Positions 33,321-42,742 of a stretch of 64,000 nt of DNA are shown here, in pieces; the stretch's first letter is position 1, and each line of letters starts with the position of its first letter. A program made the position numbers and the translations under genes. The stretch is from Chlorobiaceae bacterium (lineage in GTDB: Bacteria > Bacteroidota > Chlorobiia > Chlorobiales > Chlorobiaceae), in contig JAAXWS010000004.1 in assembly GCA_013334865.1 (NCBI GenBank), positions 62,001-126,000 on the forward strand, in the 5' to 3' direction. Below the pieces are notes generated by a model. It was not told the DNA's origin and ran no database searches. It worked only from the letters and a program-made list of their open reading frames with translations.

Positions 33321-34684
33321 TTGAGGCCTCCTTTTCTCGGGGCGAACTGCCATACGGGGCTCATCACCGATTCATAAACTTCCTTGGCAAAATTGTACAT
33401 GCCGACGAATCCGGCCAGCGGGATCTTCCGCTCGTGGTTGTGGTCGCAGAAGCCGACGCCGAGCTTGAAGGCGATCGGGCGCTCCTTGACGCCGCCGATG
33501 AGCAGGTCGGCCTCCTTTTCGAGCACGAACTTGGAGAGCTCCACCGGGTTCGAGTCGTCGACGATCACCGTGCCCTCGTCGCACATCTCCTTCAGCCGGC
33601 GGTAGTCGTCCTTGTTGCCGGTCTGGGAGCCGGCGAGCACCACCGACATGCCGACCGTGCGAAGCGCCTTGATGAGCGAGAAGGTCTTGAAGGCGCCGCC
33701 GACGTAGATCGCCGCCTTTTTGCCGGTCAGGGCGGCTTTGAACTTCTGCATCTCCGGATAGTATTTCCGGATCTCGTCGCGCACGATCTCCTTGGCCCTT
33801 TCCATGATCTCCGGCCTGTCGGGGAAGAGGGCCGCCACGTCGTAGAGCGACTTGGACATGTCTTCGAAACCGAAGTAGGAGACGCGGATGTAGGGGATCC
33901 CGTACTTCTCTTCCATATCCCTGGCCAGCGTGGTCATCGAGCCGGAGCACTGCACCACGTTCAGGGTTGCGCCGTGCGAACGCCGTATGTCGTCGATCCT
34001 GCCGTCGCCGGTCATGGTGGCGACGACCTGGATGCCCATTTTCTCGTAATATTCCCGGATGATCCAGGCTTCCCCCGCGAGGTTGAACTCGCCGAGGATA
34101 TTGATGCTGTAGTTGCTGATCCCCTCGGTCGAACCGGTGCCGATCAGTTTCATGAGGGCCGAGCAGGCGGCTTTGTAGCCATCCTTCTTGGTGCCCTTGA
34201 ATCCTTCGGAATGCACCGGCATGACCGGGATTCCCTTTTCCTTTGCCACTTTCTTGCAGACGGCCTCGATATCGTCGCCGATCAGGCCGATGATGCAGGT
34301 CGAATAGATGAATGCCGCTTTCGGCTGGTACTGGTCGATCAGTTCGACGAGCGAGCGGTAGAGCTTTTTCTCTCCTCCGTAGATGACATCCATCTCCTGA
34401 AGGTCGGTCGAGAAGCTCAGGCGGTGCAGCTCCGGTCCCGAAGAGACGGCGCCGCGGATGTCCCAGGTGTAGGCCGCGCAGCCGATCGGCCCGTGGACGA
34501 TGTGGATGGCGTCGGCGACAGGGTAGAGGACCACGCGGGAGCCGCAGAAGACGCAGGCACGCTGGCTGACGGAGCCGGAAAGGCTCGTCTTGTCGCAGGC
34601 GATCTCGACCTCGGGGCCGTCCTGCCTCTTTTCGTACACCTGGCCTTCCCTGCCCTCGAGGAGGGCGATGTTGTGCGTGTCCAT
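33317..34684 (-). CDS. nifE: Nitrogenase cofactor scaffold subunit NifE
   Basis: Scaffold partner of NifN, homologous to NifD. Conserved blocks: QRACVFCGSRVVLYPVADAIHIVHGPIGCAAYTWDIRG, STCIIGLIGDDIEAV, and SEGFKGTKKDGYKAAC. The His ligand region of NifD is not preserved in the same form, as expected for a scaffold. 455 residues. It is coupled to nifN by a 4-nt overlap and lies 97 nt after nifK. Confidence 0.96.
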   Translation of the reverse strand: MDTHNIALLEGREGQVYEKRQDGPEVEIACDKTSLSGSVSQRACVFCGSRVVLYPVADAIHIVHGPIGCAAYTWDIRGAVSSGPELHRLSFSTDLQEMDVIYGGEKKLYRSLVELIDQYQPKAAFIYSTCIIGLIGDDIEAVCKKVAKEKGIPVMPVHSEGFKGTKKDGYKAACSALMKLIGTGSTEGISNYSINILGEFNLAGEAWIIREYYEKMGIQVVATMTGDGRIDDIRRSHGATLNVVQCSGSMTTLARDMEEKYGIPYIRVSYFGFEDMSKSLYDVAALFPDRPEIMERAKEIVRDEIRKYYPEMQKFKAALTGKKAAIYVGGAFKTFSLIKALRTVGMSVVLAGSQTGNKDDYRRLKEMCDEGTVIVDDSNPVELSKFVLEKEADLLIGGVKERPIAFKLGVGFCDHNHERKIPLAGFVGMYNFAKEVYESVMSPVWQFAPRKGGLK

Positions 34685-34781
34685 GGTTTACTCATTTTCA
34701 GTTTGTCAAGAGCCGGCCCCGGCAGCGCCGGGACCGCCCCTGTTGTCCTTTTCGTCCTTGATGTCCCTGAAGTCCCTTCTC

Positions 34782-36161
34782 TTACATTACCAACTCGAAC
34801 TTCTCCTCCAGCGCCGTGCGGTCCTGACGGTCCATGAGCACGCTGAGGATCTTTTCGACCAGCCTCAGGCCGCCCTTGTACCCGACGTTCGGGAAGTAGC
34901 TGTGGCCGATGCGGTCCAGGATCGGGAATCCGAACCTGACGAACGGGATGTCCTCGTCACGGGCGATGTACTTGCCGTAGGTGTTGCCGATGAGCAGGTC
35001 GACCGGTTCGTTCTTGATCCACTGGTGGAGCAGGAACATGTCGGCATTGAGCCCGTTCTTGAAGTTGGCGTATGGGGCACGCTCGAGGATCTCCTTCATG
35101 CGCTTCTCGAACCTCTGGCCGGGGGTGCCGCTGACGATGTGCACCGGCTTCATGTTCAGGTCGAGCAGGAATTCAGTAAGCGGGATCAGCTGGTCGGGGT
35201 CGCCGAACAGGGCCACCTTCTTGCCGTGGAAGTACTGCTCCATGTCGGCCATCACGTCGACGAGGCGTCCGCGCTCGGCGGTGATCTCCGCAGGAACCTT
35301 CACGCCGGCCGCTTTGCTGAGCGACACGATGAAGCGGTCGGTCGCCGACAGGCCGATGGGCATGTCGATCGTCTCGAAGGGCACCTTGCACTTCTTGTCG
35401 AGCGCGATTGCCGCCGGTTCGGCGCTGATGCAGCCCAGGGCAATCGAGCACTTGCTGTCGCCGGTGCTCTTCAGCTCGTCGACGGTGACGCCCCCCTTCG
35501 GGTAGATCTCGTGCTTGCCGGTCTGCGGTGCGTCGAGTACGTCGGAGGTGTCCGGGAAGAGGACGATCTTGGTCCCCATGGCCTTGGCGATATCCTTGAT
35601 TTCGCGCATGTCCGAGGGTTCCATCCATCCTGCGACGATGTTGATCTGCTCTTTCTTCTCGCCGGTCGATACGGCGAACTGCTCGGCCATGCCGGTCACC
35701 ATGTTGGCGTAACCGGTGATGTGCGAACCGACGAAGCTCGGGGTGCTCGCATAGATCACGTACTTGCCCGCAGGGATTTTGCCGTCGTCGCTGGCCTTCT
35801 TGGTGATCTGCTGCAAGTCGTCGCCGATGGTTTCGGACAGGCAGGTCGAGTGCACCGCGATGATGTCGGGATCGTAGACCGAGAAGATGGTCTCGATGGA
35901 CTGGAGCAGGTTGGCCTGGCCGCCGAACACCGAAGCGCCTTCGGTGAACGAGCTGGTTGCCGCCATGACCGGCTCCTTGTAGTGCCTGGTCAGGGTGCTG
36001 CGGTGGTAGGAGCAGCAGCCCTGCGAGCCGTGGCTGTGGGGCAGGCAGCCATGGATGCCGAGCGCGGCGTACATGGCGCCGATCGGCTGGCAGGTCTTGG
36101 CCGGGTTGATCGTCAGACCTTCCCGCAGCATGACCTCTTTTGGTGTGTGTCGTAATAACAT
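34782..36161 (-). CDS. nifK: Nitrogenase MoFe protein beta chain
   Basis: Beta subunit that shares the P-cluster with NifD. P-cluster cysteines are in TCQPIGAMYAALGIHGCLPHSHGSQGC and HSTCLSETIGDDL. With 459 residues it is shorter than the Azotobacter protein and lacks the N-terminal extension, like clostridial and methanogen NifK. ATG at 36161 with GGAGACC upstream; a second ATG ten codons later is possible. Confidence 0.97.
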   Translation of the reverse strand: MLLRHTPKEVMLREGLTINPAKTCQPIGAMYAALGIHGCLPHSHGSQGCCSYHRSTLTRHYKEPVMAATSSFTEGASVFGGQANLLQSIETIFSVYDPDIIAVHSTCLSETIGDDLQQITKKASDDGKIPAGKYVIYASTPSFVGSHITGYANMVTGMAEQFAVSTGEKKEQINIVAGWMEPSDMREIKDIAKAMGTKIVLFPDTSDVLDAPQTGKHEIYPKGGVTVDELKSTGDSKCSIALGCISAEPAAIALDKKCKVPFETIDMPIGLSATDRFIVSLSKAAGVKVPAEITAERGRLVDVMADMEQYFHGKKVALFGDPDQLIPLTEFLLDLNMKPVHIVSGTPGQRFEKRMKEILERAPYANFKNGLNADMFLLHQWIKNEPVDLLIGNTYGKYIARDEDIPFVRFGFPILDRIGHSYFPNVGYKGGLRLVEKILSVLMDRQDRTALEEKFELVM

Positions 36162-36232
36162 GATTCGATGGTCTCCTGTTTTGGATCACCGGACAGGTTT
36201 CCTGCCGGTGATCCCTGATTTTCATTCACTCC

Positions 36233-37861
36233 TTATGCGACGTAGCTGGCTTCCAGGGCCTCGGCGCCTTCCTTTTCCCACGGCGCCTTGATGAGCTTCC
36301 ATACCGGGTTGTTGACCATGCGGTCGATATCCTTGTAGAAGTTCACCGCACCTTCAAAGCCGGTGTAGGGGCCGCCGTAGTCGTAGCTGTGGAGCTGCTT
36401 GAGCGGCACGCCCATCTTCTGGACCACATACTTCTCCTTGATGCCGGCGCAGAAGATGTCGGGCTTGTAGAGTTCGATCAGCTTTTCGGACTCGTAGTGG
36501 CTGACGTCGTCGACGACCAGCGACTTTTTGACCATCTGCTTCATCATGCCCTCGTAGCCGTTGATCTCCAGGCCCTTGGCCTTCAGCTCTTCCAGTTCGG
36601 CTTCGCTCTTCCTCGGGTTGTAGAGTTCAGGGTCGGCCGTAATCTTCAGCTCCTCGATGTTCTTGCTGTCGGCGTCGATCTTGATGCTCGGAAGCACTTC
36701 GCGGCCTTCGTAGTCGTCGCGGTGCGCGAACTCGTATCCTGCGGCCACGGTCGTCATGCCGAGCTCCGTGAAGAGGTCCTGGTAGTGGTGGGCGCGCGAG
36801 CCTCCGACGAAGAGCATGGCGGTCTTGCCCTCGGTCCTCGGACGGATCTCGTCGATGATCGCCTTCACCTTCGGCATCTCCTCGGCAATCACCTCTTCGA
36901 CGCGTGCCTTGAGCCCTGCGTCGCCGAAGTATTCGGCGATCTTGCGCAGCGACTTGGCGCTCGATTCGGCGCCGACGAAGTTGACCTTCATCCATGGAAT
37001 ACCGTATTTGGTCTCCATCATGTCGCCCATGTAGTTGATCGAGCGGTGGCAGAGGATGACGTTCAGGTCAGCCATGTGCGAGTTTTCGATCGCGCCGACC
37101 GTCGAGTTGCCGCTGAACGAGGCGACCAGCGTGATGCCGCACTTTTCGAACAGTCGCTCGATTTCGAAGGCGTCGCCGCCGATGTTGTACTCGCCGAGCA
37201 GGTTCAGCTTGAACTTGCCTTCCACAGGCGCGTTGTTGTTGCCGACCATGTGCTTGAACACGCCGTTGTTGGCGATGTGGTGGCCCGCCGACTGGCTGAC
37301 GCCGCGGTAGCCTTCGCAGCTGAATCCGAACACGTTGCAGTCGCCGAGTTTCTCCTTCATCTCCCTGGCGGCGGCGTGGACGTCGTCGCCGATCAGGCCG
37401 ACCGGGCAGGTCGAGAAGATGGCGATGGCCTTCGGGTGGAAGAGGTCATAGGCCTCCTGGATCGCCTGCTTCAGCTTCTTTTCGCCGCCGAAGACCACGT
37501 TCTCCTCCTGCATATCCGTCGAAAAGCAGTAGGGGATGAAGTTTTCGTCGGTCGGGCTTTCCGGCCTGGTCTGGTTGCGGCGCGTCAGCCAGCTGTAGAA
37601 GCTGCAGCCGATCGGGCCGTGCGTGATGTTCACGATGTCGCGGGTCGGCCCGAGGACCACACCCTTGCATCCGGCGTAGGAACAGCCGCGCTGCGTGATG
37701 ATGCCCGGCACGGTACGGACGTTCGCCTGGACTTCAGGGATCGTCTCCGGGTCGTTGATCACGATCGACTTGCTGCGCTTCTTGGCAACCTTGGCCGGAT
37801 ACTTGTTGATCAGTTCCTCCTTGATGAGGGATGGATCTGGTAAATGTATTTTCGCCTGCAT
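36233..37861 (-). CDS. nifD: Nitrogenase MoFe protein alpha chain
   Basis: Catalytic subunit holding FeMo-co. P-cluster cysteines: GCSYAGCKGV, HGPIGCSFYSW and STCPVGLIGDD. FeMo-co ligands: the Cys in VILCHRSINYMG and the His in QLHSYDYGGPY. The 542 residues include an extra segment of about 50 residues in the C-terminal half (around KNIEELKITADPELYNPRKSEAE), which is the hallmark of clostridial/methanogen-type NifD. A GGAGAGA ribosome-binding site precedes the ATG at 37861. Confidence 0.98.
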   Translation of the reverse strand: MQAKIHLPDPSLIKEELINKYPAKVAKKRSKSIVINDPETIPEVQANVRTVPGIITQRGCSYAGCKGVVLGPTRDIVNITHGPIGCSFYSWLTRRNQTRPESPTDENFIPYCFSTDMQEENVVFGGEKKLKQAIQEAYDLFHPKAIAIFSTCPVGLIGDDVHAAAREMKEKLGDCNVFGFSCEGYRGVSQSAGHHIANNGVFKHMVGNNNAPVEGKFKLNLLGEYNIGGDAFEIERLFEKCGITLVASFSGNSTVGAIENSHMADLNVILCHRSINYMGDMMETKYGIPWMKVNFVGAESSAKSLRKIAEYFGDAGLKARVEEVIAEEMPKVKAIIDEIRPRTEGKTAMLFVGGSRAHHYQDLFTELGMTTVAAGYEFAHRDDYEGREVLPSIKIDADSKNIEELKITADPELYNPRKSEAELEELKAKGLEINGYEGMMKQMVKKSLVVDDVSHYESEKLIELYKPDIFCAGIKEKYVVQKMGVPLKQLHSYDYGGPYTGFEGAVNFYKDIDRMVNNPVWKLIKAPWEKEGAEALEASYVA

Positions 37862-37899
37862 TGTGCTTCTCTCCGTTTACACCTTGATTGTTTCTCTCC

Positions 37900-38277
37900 T
37901 TAGTTCAGCGCTTCGTTGCCTTCCTCGCCGGTCCTGACCCTGATCGTATCGAGGATCGGTGTGACGAAGATCTTGCCGTCGCCGGGCTTGCCTGTCTGGT
38001 TGGTCCTGATGATCGTGTCTATCGCCAGTTGGCACAGATCATCGGGGACGACCACGGTCAGGATCCTCTTGGCTACGAGCCTCGGGGCGTTGCCAAGCTG
38101 GGCTATCGCCTCGGGGTGGCCGGCTTCGGCGCCCTGGAGAATGTCGAAGTGAACCTGGCCCTTGCCGCGCCCCATCACCCTTCCCGTTGCCGTGAAGGCG
38201 GGGATGCCGGCATCGATGAGCGCTTTCTTGGTTTCGTTCACCTTGTTGATCCGGATGACTGAAATGATCTCTTTCAT
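37900..38277 (-). CDS. nifI2: Nitrogenase regulatory PII-like protein NifI2
   Basis: PII-family protein that, with NifI1, binds dinitrogenase and switches activity off when fixed nitrogen is plentiful, as shown in methanogens. 125 residues; the PII fold is seen in MKEIISVIRINKVNETKKAL, the T-loop region is long and unlike GlnB (no uridylylated Tyr motif), and GDGKIFVTPILDTIRVRTGE is the C-terminal PII signature. Its ATG overlaps the nifI1 stop by 1 nt (TGATG). Confidence 0.96.
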   Translation of the reverse strand: MKEIISVIRINKVNETKKALIDAGIPAFTATGRVMGRGKGQVHFDILQGAEAGHPEAIAQLGNAPRLVAKRILTVVVPDDLCQLAIDTIIRTNQTGKPGDGKIFVTPILDTIRVRTGEEGNEALN

Positions 38278-38627
38278 CAGGCCTCCTTCGCTGCCAGCAG
38301 CGTTTCGCTTTCCTTGGTTCCGGAGCTGATGGTGTAGACCTCCTCGACGGCCGAAACGAAGATCTTGCCGTCGCCGAACTTGCCGTCACCGGTTTTTGCA
38401 TGGTCCAGAATGGCCCGGATCACGAAATCCTTGTCGGCGTCGGGAACCACGACGAAGAGCATCTCCTTCGGGAGCTCGTCATAGACCACGTCGCCCACCC
38501 GCAGGCCGCGCTGCTTGCCTCGTCCGACCACCGAAATCTTGGTGACGGCCGGGTATCCTGCGTCGAGCAGCCCCTGCATGACCTCGTGTACTTTTTCGGG
38601 CCTGACGATTGTTCTGATCATTAACAT
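38277..38627 (-). CDS. nifI1: Nitrogenase regulatory PII-like protein NifI1
   Basis: Partner of NifI2. 116 residues: MIRTIVRPEKVHEVMQGLLDAGYPAVTKISVVGRGKQRGLRVGDVVYDELPK, then KFGDGKIFVSAVEEVYTI. The T-loop has the NifI1 form rather than the GlnB/GlnK form. ATG at 38627 has AGGAG about nine bases upstream and is preferred over the ATG two codons later. The position between nifH and nifD is that of the methanogen-like nif operons. Confidence 0.96.
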   Translation of the reverse strand: MLMIRTIVRPEKVHEVMQGLLDAGYPAVTKISVVGRGKQRGLRVGDVVYDELPKEMLFVVVPDADKDFVIRAILDHAKTGDGKFGDGKIFVSAVEEVYTISSGTKESETLLAAKEA

Positions 38628-38671
38628 GTGTGTGTTCTCCTGTTTCTTGTTTTCTGTTTTACTTTGCCACA

Positions 38672-38723
38672 GCCCCGTAGGGGCGTCCTATGGGTAGCGC
38701 AGGGTGCCGCGGAGCAAACCCTG
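38672..38723 (-). promoter_or_regulatory. Hairpins between nifH and nifI1
   Basis: Two stems immediately after nifH: CAGGG...CCCTG (38700-38723) and the tight GCCCC-GTA-GGGGC (38672-38684). Neither has a T run. Their position suggests stabilisation of a nifH-only transcript or attenuation ahead of the downstream genes. Confidence 0.55.
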
Positions 38724-38728
38724 GGCGG

Positions 38729-39565
<837 letters not shown>

Positions 39566-39639
39566 TTAAGTTATCGTGTTTGCTTTTGTGAAATATTCAG
39601 GATGGTAGTTTGGATAGCCTGAATAATTAAGGTAATAGT

Positions 39640-39655
39640 TGCAATTCTTGTGCCA
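39640..39655 (-). promoter_or_regulatory. Sigma-54 (-24/-12) promoter of nifH
   Basis: On the minus strand TGGCACAAGAATTGCA: TGGCAC-N5-TTGCA, with the GG and GC doublets ten bases apart as required. It lies 86 nt upstream of the nifH ATG and implies activation by an enhancer-binding protein such as the NifA at 42743-44371. Confidence 0.93.
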
Positions 39656-39807
39656 AGATAAGGTGGTGGTGCAGGATTATTTTTCATTGTGACGGTGGTT
39701 CTGTGATAAATGACTGAATTGCATGGTGTTAAACGCGGTGATCAAAAAACTGAGGATTGGCAGACTGGGTTAACGGGTGGTGGTTTTGCCTTGATAATCC
39801 AGGAATT

Positions 39808-39855
39808 ATCCTACAGAAGGGTAGGAAATGGTTTGTTTCTACCCTTCTGTAGGAT
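39808..39855. promoter_or_regulatory. 17-bp perfect inverted repeat upstream of nifH
   Basis: Arms ATCCTACAGAAGGGTAG and its exact complement around a 14-nt spacer, about 155-200 nt upstream of the -24 element, in the range of an enhancer site. Each arm is itself a dyad (CTAC-N6-GTAG). It does not match the NifA consensus. A terminator is less likely, since no gene ends nearby. Confidence 0.75.
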
Positions 39856-40219
39856 TTTGTCCTTCATGGCGTTCATTTCATTTCCATGAAACAGCGGATG
39901 TGGAGCCGGGTGTTTCGCATTTGCTCATGGTTTTCCGGAAGGGACGTGAGGGTTTTCATCGTCGTGGATTTTCCGGGAGCCGGAAAAGGCACAAAAATGT
40001 AGGAAATTGCGTAAGCTGGTTTTTTGCACAGGAACCGGACGGAACCTGATGTTGTTGCAAAGTAAAAGCCCGGCAGCTTGAAGATGTTGTGGCTGATAAT
40101 GGTATGCCGTTCAAGGCGAGCTAGCCCGGGAACAAGCATTTCAGATGCATCGTTCGGGGCTATCATTGCCTGCCTGAACCCGTTGTTTACAGCTCATTTT
40201 GTCAACCAATCCGGATCTC

Positions 40220-40540
40220 ATGAGAATGCACAGACATCGTAGGGTTCCCGTAGGTGCTGAACGCTATCGGTATTCGGCGGCTCTTGCCGGTAATGCCGGT
40301 AAAGGAATGCGAACTGGTAAAGCTGTTACCGCGGTGGCCGTCGGAGCATTGGCCGCAGGGGCACTCGCTATCGGAGCCCTCTCAGTCGGGGCTTTGGCTA
40401 TCGGGAAGATGGTCGTAGGTCGAATCCTTGTCAGGCTGGCACGGATAGGGAGGCTGGAGATAGAGTCGCTGCATATCGGGAGGATCGAGGTTGCCGAATC
40501 TCCGGAAATTTCCTCCTCAGGCAGGGTGTCGAAGCCTTGA
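40220..40540 (+). CDS. Small glycine/alanine-rich repetitive protein
   Basis: A 106-residue protein of unknown function. The basic N terminus (RMHRHRRVPVGAERYRY) is followed by a regular five-residue pattern (about residues 38-70: GALAAGALAIGALSVGALAIG, then VGRILVRLARIGRLEIESLHIG) that could be a membrane-embedded or beta-solenoid segment. The start is uncertain: ATG 40220 or 40226, with no strong ribosome-binding site. It is convergent with the hybrid kinase gene, 6 nt apart. A repetitive, low-complexity product could in principle be a chance ORF, but the pattern is real. Confidence 0.5.
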   Translation: MRMHRHRRVPVGAERYRYSAALAGNAGKGMRTGKAVTAVAVGALAAGALAIGALSVGALAIGKMVVGRILVRLARIGRLEIESLHIGRIEVAESPEISSSGRVSKP

Positions 40541-40546
40541 GCGACG

Positions 40547-42535
40547 TCATGCGTTCGTCGGACTCGGAACCCATCGCAGCATGAGTTCGGAAAGTGACTT
40601 GATCGTGATCGGTTTAGAGGTGTAGTCGTTCATTCCGGCTTCCATGCACCGCCGGCGATCCTCCTCCATCGCGTTTGCCGTCATGGCGACGATAGGGGTT
40701 TTCGGGTCGAGCACGCCCTCCCAGCCGCTCCTGATCCGAATGGTGGCTTCGATGCCGTCCATGATCGGCATTTGCAGATCCATGAAGACCAGTTCGTAGT
40801 GTTGCGTTTTCATGCGGTCGATGGCATCGGCGCCATTGCGGGCAATATCCACATCGAAACCTATTTTCCTGATCATTGCCGATGCTACCAGCTGGCTGCT
40901 CTGGTTGTCTTCAACCAGGAGGATCCGTCCGGTCTGCTTTTCCGCGCCGGCCTGTATCTGGAGGTTTTCAGCATGATGCATCACGGCATCCTGTGTGTTT
41001 TCCGGTATGCCGAAATCGATCGTGAAGCTGAACGTCGATCCTTCACCGATAAGGCTTTTCAGCTCGATTCTTCCGCCCATGAAGTTGACAAGCTTCGAGG
41101 CGATGGAGAGCCCGAGGCCAGTGCCGCTGGTCAGTCTCGTATTATCCTGCCCGATCCGGGTGAATCGCTGGAACACTATCTGCTGCTTTTCTTCAGGGAT
41201 GCCGATGCCGGTGTCATGAACAGATAGCCGCACTCTCGAACGATCGTTTCCGATATCGACGGCTTCCGCAGAGATCGAGATTCCTCCGGACTCTGTATAC
41301 TTGAGAGCGTTCTGGACCAGGTTGATAAGTACCTGACGCAGGTAGACCGGGTGTCCGGCGAGCAGGTTCGGAATCGACGGATCGATGGTTTCGTTGAGTT
41401 CCAGGCCTTTGCCTTCAGTGCTGTTGCGCATCATGTCATGCAGTTCCCGTATCAGGGCACGCAGGTCGAAGACATTCGTTGCTTCATCGAGGATTCCTGA
41501 TTCGATCCTGCTGAAGTCGAGGATATTGCTGATCAGGTCGAGCAGCAGCTTTGCGCTGTTGTGCGCTGTTTCGGCAAAACATCTCGATTCGCGGTCAAGG
41601 TTTGCGGCCAGCAGAAGTTCGCACATCCCGATGACGGTGTTCAGGGGGGTCCTGATTTCGTGCGACATGTTCGCGACGAATTCGCTCTTCGACCTGCTTG
41701 CGCTTTCGGACTGGCTTCTGGCTTGCTTGAGCTCGATGACCAGCTGCCGCAGTTCCTCCTCCTTTTCTTCGACAAGCCGTTTTTCCGAAACAAGTTTTTC
41801 GTTGAGCTGGCGAGCCTGCTCAAGCGCTTTTTCGGTTTCCTGCATCTGCATTTTTTCCTTGAGCAGGAGCTCCTTGATGTCTGCGTTGAGTACCGTGATG
41901 ATGTCGTTCAGTTCATCGATGGGGCGTCCGCTCGAAACAGGAGTGTACGGTGGGGTCAATGCCTCCTGTTCGTACATGAGCTGTCCGCAACGGGCGGCGA
42001 AATCGTCCAGTTCAGTAATCGAAAGCCCCATTTTCTCCGGTGGCCCGGTTTCTGGGGATTTCAATTCGCTGTTCAGTGATTCGAAAGCCTGGGAAAGGTC
42101 ATCGACGAAGATGAAGCGCTGCTTTACATAACGGGCGAAAAGGCGGAGCGTGATTCTCAGCAGCGGCGAGGAGCCGCAGATAATGGTGATTTCCGGGAAA
42201 GCGTTGTTCGTCCTGTTCGCCCGGTTAAGGGCGTTGGCATAGTGGATTCTGGTCTGGAGGGCGGGCTGGATGACGTCGGAGTAGTCGGCGATTCTTACAT
42301 ATCTGCAACCTGCGAGGTTGCCGCTCATGAAGATTTCGGGTAACGTGGCCATTGCCCGTTCAACGTCTTCCTGCTGTGCCAGACCGCCGATCGAAGTGAA
42401 GAAAAGTCTCCCGGGGATGACGCCGCTGACATAACGGAAGCCGGTATCCGGATTTTCGATCCGCCATTCCGGTCGAAACTTGATCCGGTCATAGCTGAAA
42501 AGATTATTGGGATCCGCATGCTTCGGAAGAACCAT
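40547..42535 (-). CDS. Hybrid sensor histidine kinase/response regulator
   Basis: A 662-residue soluble kinase. The first 190 residues have no recognised sensor fold and no membrane helix. A coiled coil (about 215-280, [29 protein letters not shown]) leads into HisKA with [18 protein letters not shown] (about residue 290), an HATPase ([47 protein letters not shown]) and a receiver domain with [12 protein letters not shown] (phospho-Asp near residue 585) and the terminal KPI. It lies between nifA and nifH, so a role in nitrogen or redox signalling is suggested by position only. No separate output gene is adjacent. Confidence 0.92.
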   Translation of the reverse strand: MVLPKHADPNNLFSYDRIKFRPEWRIENPDTGFRYVSGVIPGRLFFTSIGGLAQQEDVERAMATLPEIFMSGNLAGCRYVRIADYSDVIQPALQTRIHYANALNRANRTNNAFPEITIICGSSPLLRITLRLFARYVKQRFIFVDDLSQAFESLNSELKSPETGPPEKMGLSITELDDFAARCGQLMYEQEALTPPYTPVSSGRPIDELNDIITVLNADIKELLLKEKMQMQETEKALEQARQLNEKLVSEKRLVEEKEEELRQLVIELKQARSQSESASRSKSEFVANMSHEIRTPLNTVIGMCELLLAANLDRESRCFAETAHNSAKLLLDLISNILDFSRIESGILDEATNVFDLRALIRELHDMMRNSTEGKGLELNETIDPSIPNLLAGHPVYLRQVLINLVQNALKYTESGGISISAEAVDIGNDRSRVRLSVHDTGIGIPEEKQQIVFQRFTRIGQDNTRLTSGTGLGLSIASKLVNFMGGRIELKSLIGEGSTFSFTIDFGIPENTQDAVMHHAENLQIQAGAEKQTGRILLVEDNQSSQLVASAMIRKIGFDVDIARNGADAIDRMKTQHYELVFMDLQMPIMDGIEATIRIRSGWEGVLDPKTPIVAMTANAMEEDRRRCMEAGMNDYTSKPITIKSLSELMLRWVPSPTNA

Positions 42536-42742
42536 ATGGTAACTGTGAAAATGTTTCGATCTTCTGGAGCAGCCTGACTAGCCTGCCCGGTGTCGATGTG
42601 CCATGGTTACGCCATGTCCTGCCAATATTTTATATGTATTTCCGAAAGATAGTAAAAGGAAGGTATATATACATTTTTTTTGTGTGTGCCCCGTTCGGCG
42701 CCGTGTGCGGGGTGGGGTGGGCGCCGAATCCGTCGGGCGCAA

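Noticed and set aside
39808-39855. The nifH inverted repeat as a transcription terminator
   Set aside because: No gene ends upstream of it on either strand, and the minus-strand side lacks a T run; only a short TTTT follows on the plus strand.
39660-39860. Canonical NifA upstream sites (TGT-N10-ACA)
   Set aside because: Every TGT in this stretch was read forward 10 bases and none is followed by ACA.
39828-40166. Short ORFs on both strands in the nifH upstream region
   Set aside because: They overlap each other and the inverted repeat, have no ribosome-binding sites and show no recognisable family.
42694-42728. Hairpin TTCGGCGCC/GGCGCCGAA after nifA as a terminator
   Set aside because: There is no T run on the minus strand after it and the loop is long; too weak to list as a terminator.
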